Shown here: piece after piece, positions 39,490 to 47,165 of the stretch
Layout of the letters: each line of letters opens with the position of its first letter
Position numbering within the stretch: position 1 is the first letter of the stretch
Assembly (NCBI GenBank): GCA_020725145.1
Contig: DYFO01000003.1
Location: forward strand, 65,324 to 115,491
DNA length: 50,168 bases
Source of the DNA: Symbiobacterium thermophilum
GTDB taxonomy: Bacteria > Bacillota > Sulfobacillia > UBA995
Reading direction: 5' to 3'
Notes under the pieces: model-generated
What the model was told of the DNA's origin: nothing
The model's input: the letters and a program-made list of their open reading frames with translations, nothing else
Database searches by the model: none
Translations under genes and position numbers: made by a program

Positions 39490-41511
39490 TTGGACACCCT
39501 GATGCTGTCGGGACCGCTGGCGGGCCTGGCCGCCCTGCTGTTCGCCGTTTACCTGACCTGGCGGGTCACCCGGTGGTCACCGGGTACCGAGCGCATGCGG
39601 GAGCTGGCGGCGGCCATCCAGGAGGGTGCGCGGGCCTTCCTGCTCGCCGAGTACCGGGTACTGGTGTTCTTCGTGCTGGGACTTGCCGCCCTGATGCTGG
39701 CGGCGGGGTGGCTGACCCCCGCCGAGGGCATGCGCCCGGAGACCGCCTGGGCCTTCGTGCTGGGTGCGCTGGCGTCGGTGCTGGCGGGGTACCTGGGGAT
39801 GACCGTGGCCACCCGTGCCAACGTGCGGACCGCCAACGCCGCGCGCGAGGGCGGCCAGCGGCAGGCGCTGTCGGTGGCGTTCTCCGGCGGCGCGGTGATG
39901 GGCATGGCGGTGGCCGGGCTCGGCCTGGCCGGCCTGGGTCTGGTCTACTTCCTGTTCGGAGATCCCGGCGACATCGGAAGCTTCAAGATCGTCAACGGCT
40001 TCGCCCTGGGAGCCAGCTCCATCGCCCTGTTCGCCCGCGTGGGTGGAGGGATCTACACCAAGGGCGCCGACGTCGGCGCCGACCTCGTCGGCAAGGTTGA
40101 GGCGGGCATCCCCGAGGACGACCCGCGTAACCCCGCGGTCATCGCCGACAACGTGGGGGACAACGTGGGCGACGTGGCCGGCATGGGCGCCGACCTCTTC
40201 GAGTCCTTCGTGGGGTCGTTGATCGCGGCCATGGTCGTAGGGGCGGCCACCGCCGTCGCGGCCGGCATCCCGCCCCGGAACCTCGTCGCCCTGCCCCTGC
40301 TGGTGGCGGGGGCGGGGACGGTGGCGGCCATTCTGGGTGCCTTTGCCGTCCAGCTGGCGGAGAAGGGTAACCCCGCGGCCGCCCTGCGTACCGGCACCTT
40401 TGCCAGCGCCGGCGTGGTGCTCGTGGCCGCGTTCTTCCTGGTCCGCCAGCTGGTCGGCGAGATCGGACCCTTCTGGGCGGTGGCCGCCGGCCTGCTGGCC
40501 GGCCTGGTCATCGGTCTTCTGACCGAGTACTTCACCTCGGCGGGACGCCCGCCGGTGGACGGCATCGCCGAGGCCTCCCAGACCGGCGCCGCCACCAACA
40601 TCATCGCCGGCCTGGCGGTAGGCATGCAGAGCACGCTTTTGCCGGTGCTGGTGGTGGCCGGGGCCATCCTGGTCGCCTACCACTTCGCCGGGCTGTACGG
40701 GATCGCGCTGGCGGCGGTGGGCATGCTGTCCACCACGGGGATGACGGTGGCGGTGGACGCCTACGGCCCCATCGCCGACAACGCCGGCGGCATCGCCGAG
40801 ATGGCGGGGCTCGACCGCTCGGTGCGGAGCATCACCGACACCCTCGATGCGCTGGGCAATACCACCGCCGCCATCGGCAAGGGTTTCGCCATCGGGTCGG
40901 CCGCCCTGACGGCACTGGCCCTGCTCTCGGCCTACGCCACCGCCGCGCGGTTGGAGCTGGTCAATCTGCTCACTCCCCAGGTCGTGGCCGGCCTGTTCAT
41001 CGGCGGCATGCTGCCTTACTTCTTCTCCGCGTTGACCATGCGCGCGGTGGGGCGCACCGCCTTCGAGATGATCGGCGAGGTCAGGCGCCAGTGGCGCGAG
41101 ATCCCCGGACTCATGGAGGGCCACGCGCGACCCGACTACGCCAGGGGGGTGGACATCGCCGCCCGCGCCGCGCTGCGCGAGATGTTGCTGCCCGGACTGA
41201 TCGCCGTGCTCTCGCCGCTGGCGGTGGGACTGACGCTCGGTCGCGAGGCCCTGGGCGGGTTGCTGGCGGGTACGCTGGTGTCGGGCTTCCTGCTGGCGGT
41301 GATGATGGCCAACGCCGGCGGAGCCTGGGACAATGCCAAGAAATCGATCGAGGCCGGGCGCTTCGGGGGCAAGGGAACGGCCACCCACGCAGCGGCGGTG
41401 GTGGGAGACACGGTCGGCGATCCCTTCAAGGATACCGCCGGGCCGTCCCTGAACATCCTGATCAAGCTGATGACCATCGTCGCCCTGGTGTTCGCCCCCC
41501 TGTTCCTCTGA
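39490..41511 (+). CDS. hppA: membrane-bound ion-pumping pyrophosphatase, K+-dependent type
   Basis: A 673-residue membrane protein with about 16 hydrophobic segments that couples pyrophosphate hydrolysis to H+ or Na+ export. The active-site blocks [40 protein letters not shown], the second [16 protein letters not shown] and the late [16 protein letters not shown] are intact. The sequence [16 protein letters not shown] has Ala and Gly at the positions where K+-independent enzymes carry Lys and Thr, so K+ dependence is predicted; the pumped ion cannot be told with confidence. TTG 39490 is chosen for GGGAGGCGAG at correct spacing; ATG 39502 and 39448 are alternatives. Overlap TGATG with the thioesterase gene. 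Confidence 0.95.
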   Translation: MDTLMLSGPLAGLAALLFAVYLTWRVTRWSPGTERMRELAAAIQEGARAFLLAEYRVLVFFVLGLAALMLAAGWLTPAEGMRPETAWAFVLGALASVLAGYLGMTVATRANVRTANAAREGGQRQALSVAFSGGAVMGMAVAGLGLAGLGLVYFLFGDPGDIGSFKIVNGFALGASSIALFARVGGGIYTKGADVGADLVGKVEAGIPEDDPRNPAVIADNVGDNVGDVAGMGADLFESFVGSLIAAMVVGAATAVAAGIPPRNLVALPLLVAGAGTVAAILGAFAVQLAEKGNPAAALRTGTFASAGVVLVAAFFLVRQLVGEIGPFWAVAAGLLAGLVIGLLTEYFTSAGRPPVDGIAEASQTGAATNIIAGLAVGMQSTLLPVLVVAGAILVAYHFAGLYGIALAAVGMLSTTGMTVAVDAYGPIADNAGGIAEMAGLDRSVRSITDTLDALGNTTAAIGKGFAIGSAALTALALLSAYATAARLELVNLLTPQVVAGLFIGGMLPYFFSALTMRAVGRTAFEMIGEVRRQWREIPGLMEGHARPDYARGVDIAARAALREMLLPGLIAVLSPLAVGLTLGREALGGLLAGTLVSGFLLAVMMANAGGAWDNAKKSIEAGRFGGKGTATHAAAVVGDTVGDPFKDTAGPSLNILIKLMTIVALVFAPLFL

Positions 41512-41930
41512 TGCAAGGAGGGCGGGACCGGCCCGAGATGTGCTTCGCCTGCGGGCGTGACAACCCGGTGGGCCTGGGGATGAGCTTTGAGCCCGACGGC
41601 GAGGAGATGCTGGGACGTTTCACTCCCGGCCAAGTGCATCAGGGATTCCCAGGCCTCCTGCACGGGGGCATCATGGCCACCTTGCTCGACGAGACGATGG
41701 CCCACTGGCTGGGGGAGCGCGGTATCGTCGGCACCACCGCCCGGCTGGAGGTCAGGTACCGCGCCGGTGCTCCCCTGGGCCGGGAGATCACCTGCCGCGC
41801 GCGGGCCGTCCGGCGCCGCCGGGACTTTTGTGAGCTTACCGCCGAGGCGACGGAGGGCGGCCGGGTGCTTGCCGAGGCCCGGGCGGTCTTCGCCTGTCGT
41901 CACCGGGGAAAGGAGGTCTTGGAGCCATGA
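41511..41930 (+). CDS. hotdog-fold acyl-CoA thioesterase (PaaI-like)
   Basis: A 139-residue hotdog-fold protein. The N-terminal [16 protein letters not shown] is common in this subgroup (Cys-x-x-Cys-Gly), the central helix has [18 protein letters not shown] with the acidic catalytic residue, and the strand [18 protein letters not shown] follows. It should hydrolyse some acyl-CoA thioester; substrate unknown. In Bacillus a carboxylesterase gene occupies this place between secG and rnr. It starts inside the hppA stop and overlaps the HD-domain gene (ATGA). Confidence 0.83.
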   Translation: MQGGRDRPEMCFACGRDNPVGLGMSFEPDGEEMLGRFTPGQVHQGFPGLLHGGIMATLLDETMAHWLGERGIVGTTARLEVRYRAGAPLGREITCRARAVRRRRDFCELTAEATEGGRVLAEARAVFACRHRGKEVLEP

Positions 41931-42481
41931 ACCGTGACGAGGCACTGCGACTGGTCAGGGACCACCTCAAGAACCAAAACCTGTTCAAGCACACGCTGGC
42001 CGTGGAGGCGGTGATGCGGCGGCTTGCCCGCCACTTCGGCGAGGACGAGGAAGCCTGGGGACTTGCCGGTCTGCTCCACGACATCGATTACGACACGACC
42101 CGGGACGACCCCGACCGGCACAGCCAGGTGGGGGCAGATCTGTTGGCCTCCCACGGTCTGCCCGCGGAGCTGGTCGACGCGGTGCGGGCCCACAACGAAC
42201 GCCACGGGCTGCCCCGGACCACCCGCATGGCCCGCGCCCTGTACACCGCCGACCCGCTGACCGGCCTGATCGTGGCGGCGGCCTTGATCAGTCCGTCGCG
42301 CCGCCTGGCCGGCATCGACACCGCTTTCGTGCTCAACCGCTTCGGCGAGAAAGCCTTCGCCCGCGGCGCCAACCGCGAGATCATCCGGGCCTGCGAAACC
42401 GAGCTTGGCCTCGGCCTGGAGGAGTTCGTGGCCATGGGGCTGGAGGCGATGCAGGGGATCGCCGGCGAGATCGGACTTTGA
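41927..42481 (+). CDS. HD-domain phosphohydrolase (HDIG type)
   Basis: A 184-residue HD-domain protein: first His in [19 protein letters not shown] pair in [11 protein letters not shown], then [18 protein letters not shown] and [14 protein letters not shown] with the last Asp. This metal-binding set matches small HDIG-type hydrolases, which may cleave nucleotides or phosphodiesters; actual substrate unknown. ATGA overlap with the thioesterase gene suggests co-translation. 44 bases separate it from rnr. Confidence 0.85.
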   Translation: MNRDEALRLVRDHLKNQNLFKHTLAVEAVMRRLARHFGEDEEAWGLAGLLHDIDYDTTRDDPDRHSQVGADLLASHGLPAELVDAVRAHNERHGLPRTTRMARALYTADPLTGLIVAAALISPSRRLAGIDTAFVLNRFGEKAFARGANREIIRACETELGLGLEEFVAMGLEAMQGIAGEIGL

Positions 42482-42525
42482 CGGTATGAACCGGTTGCCC
42501 GCAGGCCTACTGGAGGCGGGCTGAT

Positions 42526-44658
42526 TTGAACGACCCGGATGCCCGCATTCTCGAAGCTCTCGGCCGCCGTCCCGGGCGGCCGCTGACCTTCGAGGAACTC
42601 GCTACGCGGTTGCCGGAGATGGGAGATCTGGCCGGCCGTCTGGGGAAGCTGGAGGCCCGGGGCCGGGTGATCCGGACCCGCACCGGCCGCTACGGGCTGC
42701 CGGAGAACATGAACCTGGCGGTCGGCCGCCTGGAGATCACCCGGGGAGGCCACGGTTTCGTGATCGGCGACGGTCCCGACGTGCACGTGGCCCCCGGCGA
42801 TCTCGGAGGAGCCCTGCAGGGCGACCGCGTCATCGTCCGCCTGCTGCCGCCGGCCCGGCGGCGCCGCAACCGTGCCCCGGGACCCTCGGGTGAGGTCATC
42901 CGCCTCCTGGAACGTGCTCCCCACCCGGTGGTGGGCACCCTTGAGATCCGGGCCGGCGTCGGACTGGTGGTCCCCGACGATCCCCGGCGAGGCCCGACGC
43001 TGCTCATCCCCGCCACCGCGCTCGGTGGGGCACGGTCGGGCCACACGGTGGCCGCCGAGGTGGTGGACTGGGGTGACCGCCACCGTCTGGCCGAGGGGCG
43101 GGTAGTGGAGGATCTGGGGCCGGCAGGCGACCCGCGCACCGACATCCCCGCCGTCATCCACCGCCACGGGCTGCCGTCACGGTTCCCGGCGCCGGTGCTG
43201 GCGGCCGCCGACGCCCTGCCCCGGGAGGTTCGTCCCGCGGACCGCGAAGGCCGGGAGGACCTGAGGGCCCTGCCCACGGTGACCATCGACGGCGAGGACG
43301 CCCGCGACCACGACGACGCCGTCTCCATCCGCCGGCTGCCCGGCGGCGGCTACCGCCTGTGGGTGCACGTGGCCGATGTCGCCCACTACGTGCCGGCCGG
43401 TGGCGTGCTGGACCGTGAGGCCTTGGAGCGGGGGACGAGCGTCTATCTGGTAGACCGCGTGCTGCCCATGTTCCCACCCCCGCTGTCGGAAGGCATCGCC
43501 AGCCTCAACCCCGCGGTGGACCGCCTGGCGGTTACGGCCATCCTGGACTTCGGCGCGGGCGGCGAGCTTCGGCGCAAGGAGTTCTGCCGCAGCCTGATCC
43601 GCGTGGACGAGCGTATGACCTACCCGCAGGTGCGGGCCATCCTGGAAGGCGACCGCCACCTGCGGCAGCGCTATGCCCCCCTGGTGGACGACTTCGAAGC
43701 CATGCGCGAGTTGGCCCTTGCCCTGCTGGAGACACGTCGCAGGCGGGGTAGCCTGGACTTCGATCTGCCGGAGGCCAGGGTGGAAGTGGACGCGGAAGGC
43801 AATCCCACCTTCCTGGGACGGGCCGAGCGCTCGGTGGCCGACCGCATCATCGAGGAGTTCATGCTGCAGGCCAACCAGGCCGTCGCCTCTTTCCTGGAAG
43901 ACCGAGGCTTTCCGCTCATCTACCGCGTGCACGAGGAGCCCGACTCCTCGCGCCTGGAGGAACTGGCCGCGTTCCTGGCCGCCCTGGGTTTCGTGCTCGC
44001 TCCCCGCGGCCGGCCCGCGCGCCGCCTGCAGGCGGTCGTGGACCGCGCCCGCGGCGGTCCCCTGGAGGGCGTGGTGGGCATGGCCGTCCTGCGGTCGCTG
44101 AAGCTCGCCCGCTACAGCCGGGAGGACCTCGGCCACTTCGGGTTGGCCACACGTGCCTACACCCACTTCACCTCGCCCATCCGGCGCTACCCCGACCTGG
44201 TGGTTCACCGCCAGCTGGTCCGGGCGCTGTCCGGAGCGAGCCCCGGCGACCCCGGGCTGCTGGACGAGGTGGCCGACCTGGCCTCGGCCCGGGAGCGGCG
44301 GGCGGCGGAGGCCGAGATGGAAGGGGTGCTCGTCAAGAAGGTGCGCTACATGGCGGACAGGCGGGGTGAGATATACCCGGGGATCGTCACCGGCGTGGCC
44401 CCCTTCGGCTTCTTCGTGGGGCTGGAGAACACGGTCGAGGGTCTGGTGCACGTATCCACCCTGGGCGACGACTACTACCGCTTCGATCCCGGCCGCCAGG
44501 CGCTGGTGGGCAGGAGGGCGGGGCGTCTTTACCGGCCGGGCCAGGCGGTCGAGGTGCAGGTGGCCCGGGCGTCGGTCGCTACCTGCCAGGTCGAGTTCGT
44601 GTTGGTGGGCGGAGGAACCGAGCGCAGCGGGAGGCAGCGGGGCAGGCGAGGCGGTTGA
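42526..44658 (+). CDS. rnr: ribonuclease R
   Basis: A 710-residue 3'-5' exoribonuclease. Order: N-terminal winged-helix ('LEALGRRPGRPLTFEELATRL' type sequence), cold-shock-like domains (LAVGRLEITRGGHGFVIG and following), RNB catalytic domain starting near 255 with TIDGEDARDHDDAVSI (metal-binding Asp cluster), LNPAVDRLAVTAIL, YTHFTSPIRRYPDLVVHRQL, and C-terminal S1 domain (YPGIVTGVAPFGFFVGLENT, about 612-690), ending in a short basic tail. It degrades structured RNA and serves trans-translation. TTG 42526 has GGAGG nine bases upstream. In many Firmicutes smpB-ssrA follow; here they do not. Confidence 0.96.
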   Translation: MNDPDARILEALGRRPGRPLTFEELATRLPEMGDLAGRLGKLEARGRVIRTRTGRYGLPENMNLAVGRLEITRGGHGFVIGDGPDVHVAPGDLGGALQGDRVIVRLLPPARRRRNRAPGPSGEVIRLLERAPHPVVGTLEIRAGVGLVVPDDPRRGPTLLIPATALGGARSGHTVAAEVVDWGDRHRLAEGRVVEDLGPAGDPRTDIPAVIHRHGLPSRFPAPVLAAADALPREVRPADREGREDLRALPTVTIDGEDARDHDDAVSIRRLPGGGYRLWVHVADVAHYVPAGGVLDREALERGTSVYLVDRVLPMFPPPLSEGIASLNPAVDRLAVTAILDFGAGGELRRKEFCRSLIRVDERMTYPQVRAILEGDRHLRQRYAPLVDDFEAMRELALALLETRRRRGSLDFDLPEARVEVDAEGNPTFLGRAERSVADRIIEEFMLQANQAVASFLEDRGFPLIYRVHEEPDSSRLEELAAFLAALGFVLAPRGRPARRLQAVVDRARGGPLEGVVGMAVLRSLKLARYSREDLGHFGLATRAYTHFTSPIRRYPDLVVHRQLVRALSGASPGDPGLLDEVADLASARERRAAEAEMEGVLVKKVRYMADRRGEIYPGIVTGVAPFGFFVGLENTVEGLVHVSTLGDDYYRFDPGRQALVGRRAGRLYRPGQAVEVQVARASVATCQVEFVLVGGGTERSGRQRGRRGG

Positions 44659-44795
44659 CGCCTGCCCAGGTGGCCCTGAACCGATCAATCCGACAAGGAC
44701 GCAGACCATGGCTGTTGTGAGCCAAGGGTGCGAGGAAAGGGTTGTCAGCTACCTTGTAGAACTAACAGAGTATCGTGGGAAGGAGCGTCTGTCAG

Positions 44796-45398
44796 GTGGC
44801 CGGAATAACCAGCAAGGACCTGTTGATGCTACTGCTGTATGTTCCCGGTGCCACAGGCAAGCGCGGGGAACCTATCTACGGAAGGACTCTTCTCCAGAAG
44901 ATTGTCTTCCTTTTCAGCCAGGAGGTCTTCCCGAAGTTCAAGAAGGACGCGATGATGGCTGAAGAGGACATACCCTTGTTTGACCCGGACAGATTCGGCC
45001 CCTTTTCGAAGCGAGTTCTTGACGACATTGAATTCCTTGTCAACCTGGGGTTTGTTGAGCGGCAGACTGTCTCATCAGAGGCCGCTACAGCGGAGGAGGC
45101 ATCGGAGTACGAAGCTTGGTCGGTGGATTCTCGCGCAGCCGGCTACGCCGAGGGTGCCGGCTTCGAGGAGTACCGTAAGGAGAGCCTTGCCCTGTCGGAG
45201 TTGGGCTGCCGGTTTGTCGAAGAACGGCTCCTGAAAAAGGTGAGTGACAACCAGTTGCGCGCCCTGGAAATGCTTAAGCGCAACTGCACTCGAGTGTCGC
45301 TACAAGAGGTGTTGCACTACGTCTACTCCAAGTACCCTAATTACACATCGCGATCGGAGATCAGGGACAAGATCCTGTCACGTAGACGTCGAGTATGA
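44796..45398 (+). CDS. YwgA-like winged-helix-type protein (first gene of cassette)
   Basis: A protein of about 200 residues, rich in helices: DLLMLLLYVPG, TLLQKIVFLFSQEVFPKF, then 'FGPFSKRVLDDIEFLVNLGFVE', 'LALSELGCRFVEERL' and at the end 'LQEVLHYVYSKYPNYTSRS'. A lysine in LLQKI, a (Y/F)GPFS-type motif and a C-terminal YxxYP(xY) block recall the YwgA and SocA-like regulator/antitoxin group; the match is by pattern only. GTG 44796 has AGGAG at ten-base spacing; GTG 44775 is in frame too. Another frame beginning at ATG 44708 (MAVVSQGCEERVVSYL) covers the first part and could be a frameshifted N-terminus. Its end overlaps an ATG as ATGA (45395). Confidence 0.6.
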   Translation: MAGITSKDLLMLLLYVPGATGKRGEPIYGRTLLQKIVFLFSQEVFPKFKKDAMMAEEDIPLFDPDRFGPFSKRVLDDIEFLVNLGFVERQTVSSEAATAEEASEYEAWSVDSRAAGYAEGAGFEEYRKESLALSELGCRFVEERLLKKVSDNQLRALEMLKRNCTRVSLQEVLHYVYSKYPNYTSRSEIRDKILSRRRRV

Positions 45399-45453
45399 AT
45401 CAGAACTGGATTTTGTCCGCCGTGTCTTCGATAGTCTGGCTCGGAGTGGCAAG

Positions 45454-45807
45454 ATGGGCTACACCGAGGTGCCGTGTCTGTCACACTCGGTGGACTTGGT
45501 GCTTGAGGTAAGCGAGGCCCTGATTGCTGTCGAATTCAAGCTCAGTGATTGGCGCAGGGGCCTATCCCAAGCCGAGCACCATCTCATCGCCTTCGACTAC
45601 TGCTACGTATGTCTTCCTAAGCGAACTATCACCGCTTCGATCCGCGAGGCGTTTTCGAAATCTGGTATCGGCCTTCTTCTCGTCGAAGAAGCGGTCGGCC
45701 GGATCGCTCTGACGGAGGTAATCAGTCCCAGGCTCTCGACCAGGAAATGGCACGTTGCCGAGCGGTGGGTCCGAGACGCCTTCGGAGGGAGGAGGTTGCA
45801 GCCATGA
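45454..45807 (+). CDS. small PD-(D/E)XK-type nuclease, start disturbed
   Basis: The core motif is clear: SVDLVLEVSEALIAVEFKLS, i.e. D, then E-x-K on the next strand, followed by WRRGLSQAEHHLIAFDYCYV and a GIGLLLVEE strand, the pattern of restriction-endonuclease-like folds. The region shown starts at the first in-frame ATG (45454, GGAG about eight bases upstream), but protein-like sequence already begins near 45388 (VEYESELDFVRRVFDSLARSG) without any start codon. The natural-looking start, ATG 45395 overlapping the previous stop, is in another frame. A one-base indel or a -1 slip at TTTT (45409 or so) would restore a protein of about 137 residues. It overlaps the next gene by ATGA. Confidence 0.7.
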   Translation: MGYTEVPCLSHSVDLVLEVSEALIAVEFKLSDWRRGLSQAEHHLIAFDYCYVCLPKRTITASIREAFSKSGIGLLLVEEAVGRIALTEVISPRLSTRKWHVAERWVRDAFGGRRLQP

Positions 45808-47165
45808 TTGCTCGCGACCGGTCGGCCCCCGTTCACATGGTTCGCTACGGCATCCACCGGGAGGCCCACTACTTCTGCGGTGAGTTTGCGGACTCCTACG
45901 ACTGGGTAGTGTTCAACGGGGCGATGGTAGCCGACGCTGCGTCTGGTTTGGCGGCTTTTGCCTCATCGAAAGCAACTGGCAAGCCTTTCATCATTGATCC
46001 CCAAACGCACGCGTTTCAACACGGTCTGGCGAGCGTTGAGTCAAGCAAGACCGGAGGGATCAAGCGTTCTATCTTGAAACTGGCCGATTACCTGGGTGAA
46101 CCCGTGAAGTCGCGTCTGAGTAGTTGGCGCCCGGTTACACCAGAGGACTTCAGCGGTAGCTTGGTGGAAGCATTTGTGGCCAGAGTGGCCGACTTCCAAC
46201 TGAATACGCTGCGAACTCAAGCGGCGGCCAGGGGTGAACTGGAGTACTACCAGTTTGCGGGAATAGCGGCGCCGCTTGAGCCCGAGTCAGTCGTGGCCCC
46301 CTACTTCCTCATGGATGAAACCACCGTCGACGATTGGCTGCCGCTCAACGTCCGGTTTGTGGAGTGCTCAAAACAACTTCATCCCGGACGTTCAGTTACA
46401 TTGCAGCTAGTTGTCGATCAGGGTCTGCTCCTCAGCGATCAAATCAACAACGTCATTGACCTCGTTGTCTCCTCAAGAGCTGACCAGGTTGCCGTGTGGG
46501 TTGACAGGCTGGATGAAGTGCAAGCTCCGGCTTTCGTGTTGAAGAAGTACTTGGGGCTGCTTAAAGCGATAGGCAAGAGCAAGCCAGTCTCCGTCCTGTA
46601 CGGGTCATATCTGCCCGTGATCCTGGCGAAGGTGAGACCCGGCTATAACATTGCCGGTGTTTGCCATGGATTGGAGTACGGCGAGCACCGACCTGTCGTA
46701 CCAGTTGGCGGGGGCATACCGATTTCCAAGTTCTACTACCCAAGGGTCCATGCCCGCTTGGATTACTTCGATGCCTACAAGTTGGCCAGTCGGCACCTTG
46801 GTTCAGCCAGTGACTACATGGCCAACGTGTGCGATTGTCCCGTGTGCACTGAGCTCATTGGAGGTGCCACCAGACCCGATGAGGGGTTCGCGCTGTATGG
46901 TGAACCCAAGTCAATCAGGGTGGAGACTCGACACAGGGGAGTGTCCTATCGCAACATACCTACCCCAGAGGCAAGGGATCGCTGTGTTCGACACTATCTC
47001 CATGTGAAGTCCAGGGAGTTCAGGGAGCCAAGACGCGAGCCTGCAGTTGTGTCCAAGGAGCTGAGGGACGCCAGGGAAGAGGCTATGGCTCTCCTCGGAA
47101 GCTCAGCAGTTGGACACTTGAAGGTGTGGGCCGACCTGATCGAGAAGGAGGGCGACGGTTTCTAG
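45804..47165 (+). CDS. tRNA-guanine transglycosylase-like protein
   Basis: A 453-residue protein with the features of the TGT/DpdA superfamily. D65 in KPFIIDPQTHAFQ corresponds in pattern to the DSGGFQ aspartate; D320/D323 in ARLDYFDAYKLAS resemble the second catalytic Asp (FDxxxPTR region); directly after it comes a zinc site C343-x-C345-x2-C348 (VCDCPVC) with candidate fourth-ligand histidines H377 or H397. The centre (VTLQLVVDQGLLL, AVWVDRLDE, PVSVLYGSYLPVILAKV) alternates as a TIM barrel. Classical TGT uses GGxxP and LARxGxL motifs; only GGGIP is seen. It may exchange a guanine for a 7-deazaguanine in DNA or RNA, or be a derived enzyme. ATG 45804 has GGAGGGAGGAGG upstream. Confidence 0.62.
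   Translation: MIARDRSAPVHMVRYGIHREAHYFCGEFADSYDWVVFNGAMVADAASGLAAFASSKATGKPFIIDPQTHAFQHGLASVESSKTGGIKRSILKLADYLGEPVKSRLSSWRPVTPEDFSGSLVEAFVARVADFQLNTLRTQAAARGELEYYQFAGIAAPLEPESVVAPYFLMDETTVDDWLPLNVRFVECSKQLHPGRSVTLQLVVDQGLLLSDQINNVIDLVVSSRADQVAVWVDRLDEVQAPAFVLKKYLGLLKAIGKSKPVSVLYGSYLPVILAKVRPGYNIAGVCHGLEYGEHRPVVPVGGGIPISKFYYPRVHARLDYFDAYKLASRHLGSASDYMANVCDCPVCTELIGGATRPDEGFALYGEPKSIRVETRHRGVSYRNIPTPEARDRCVRHYLHVKSREFREPRREPAVVSKELRDAREEAMALLGSSAVGHLKVWADLIEKEGDGF

Noticed and set aside
39577-41388. Long minus-strand open frame (603 codons) opposite hppA
   Set aside because: Repetitive Gly/His/Gln-rich translation mirrors the membrane-protein codons; hppA motifs are continuous on the plus strand.
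43177-44709. Minus-strand open frame (510 codons) opposite rnr
   Set aside because: No family resemblance; rnr is complete on the plus strand.
45244-45387. GTG 45244 as start of the nuclease gene
   Set aside because: It would add 48 Cys/Thr-rich residues that are the shifted reading of the YwgA-like C-terminus.
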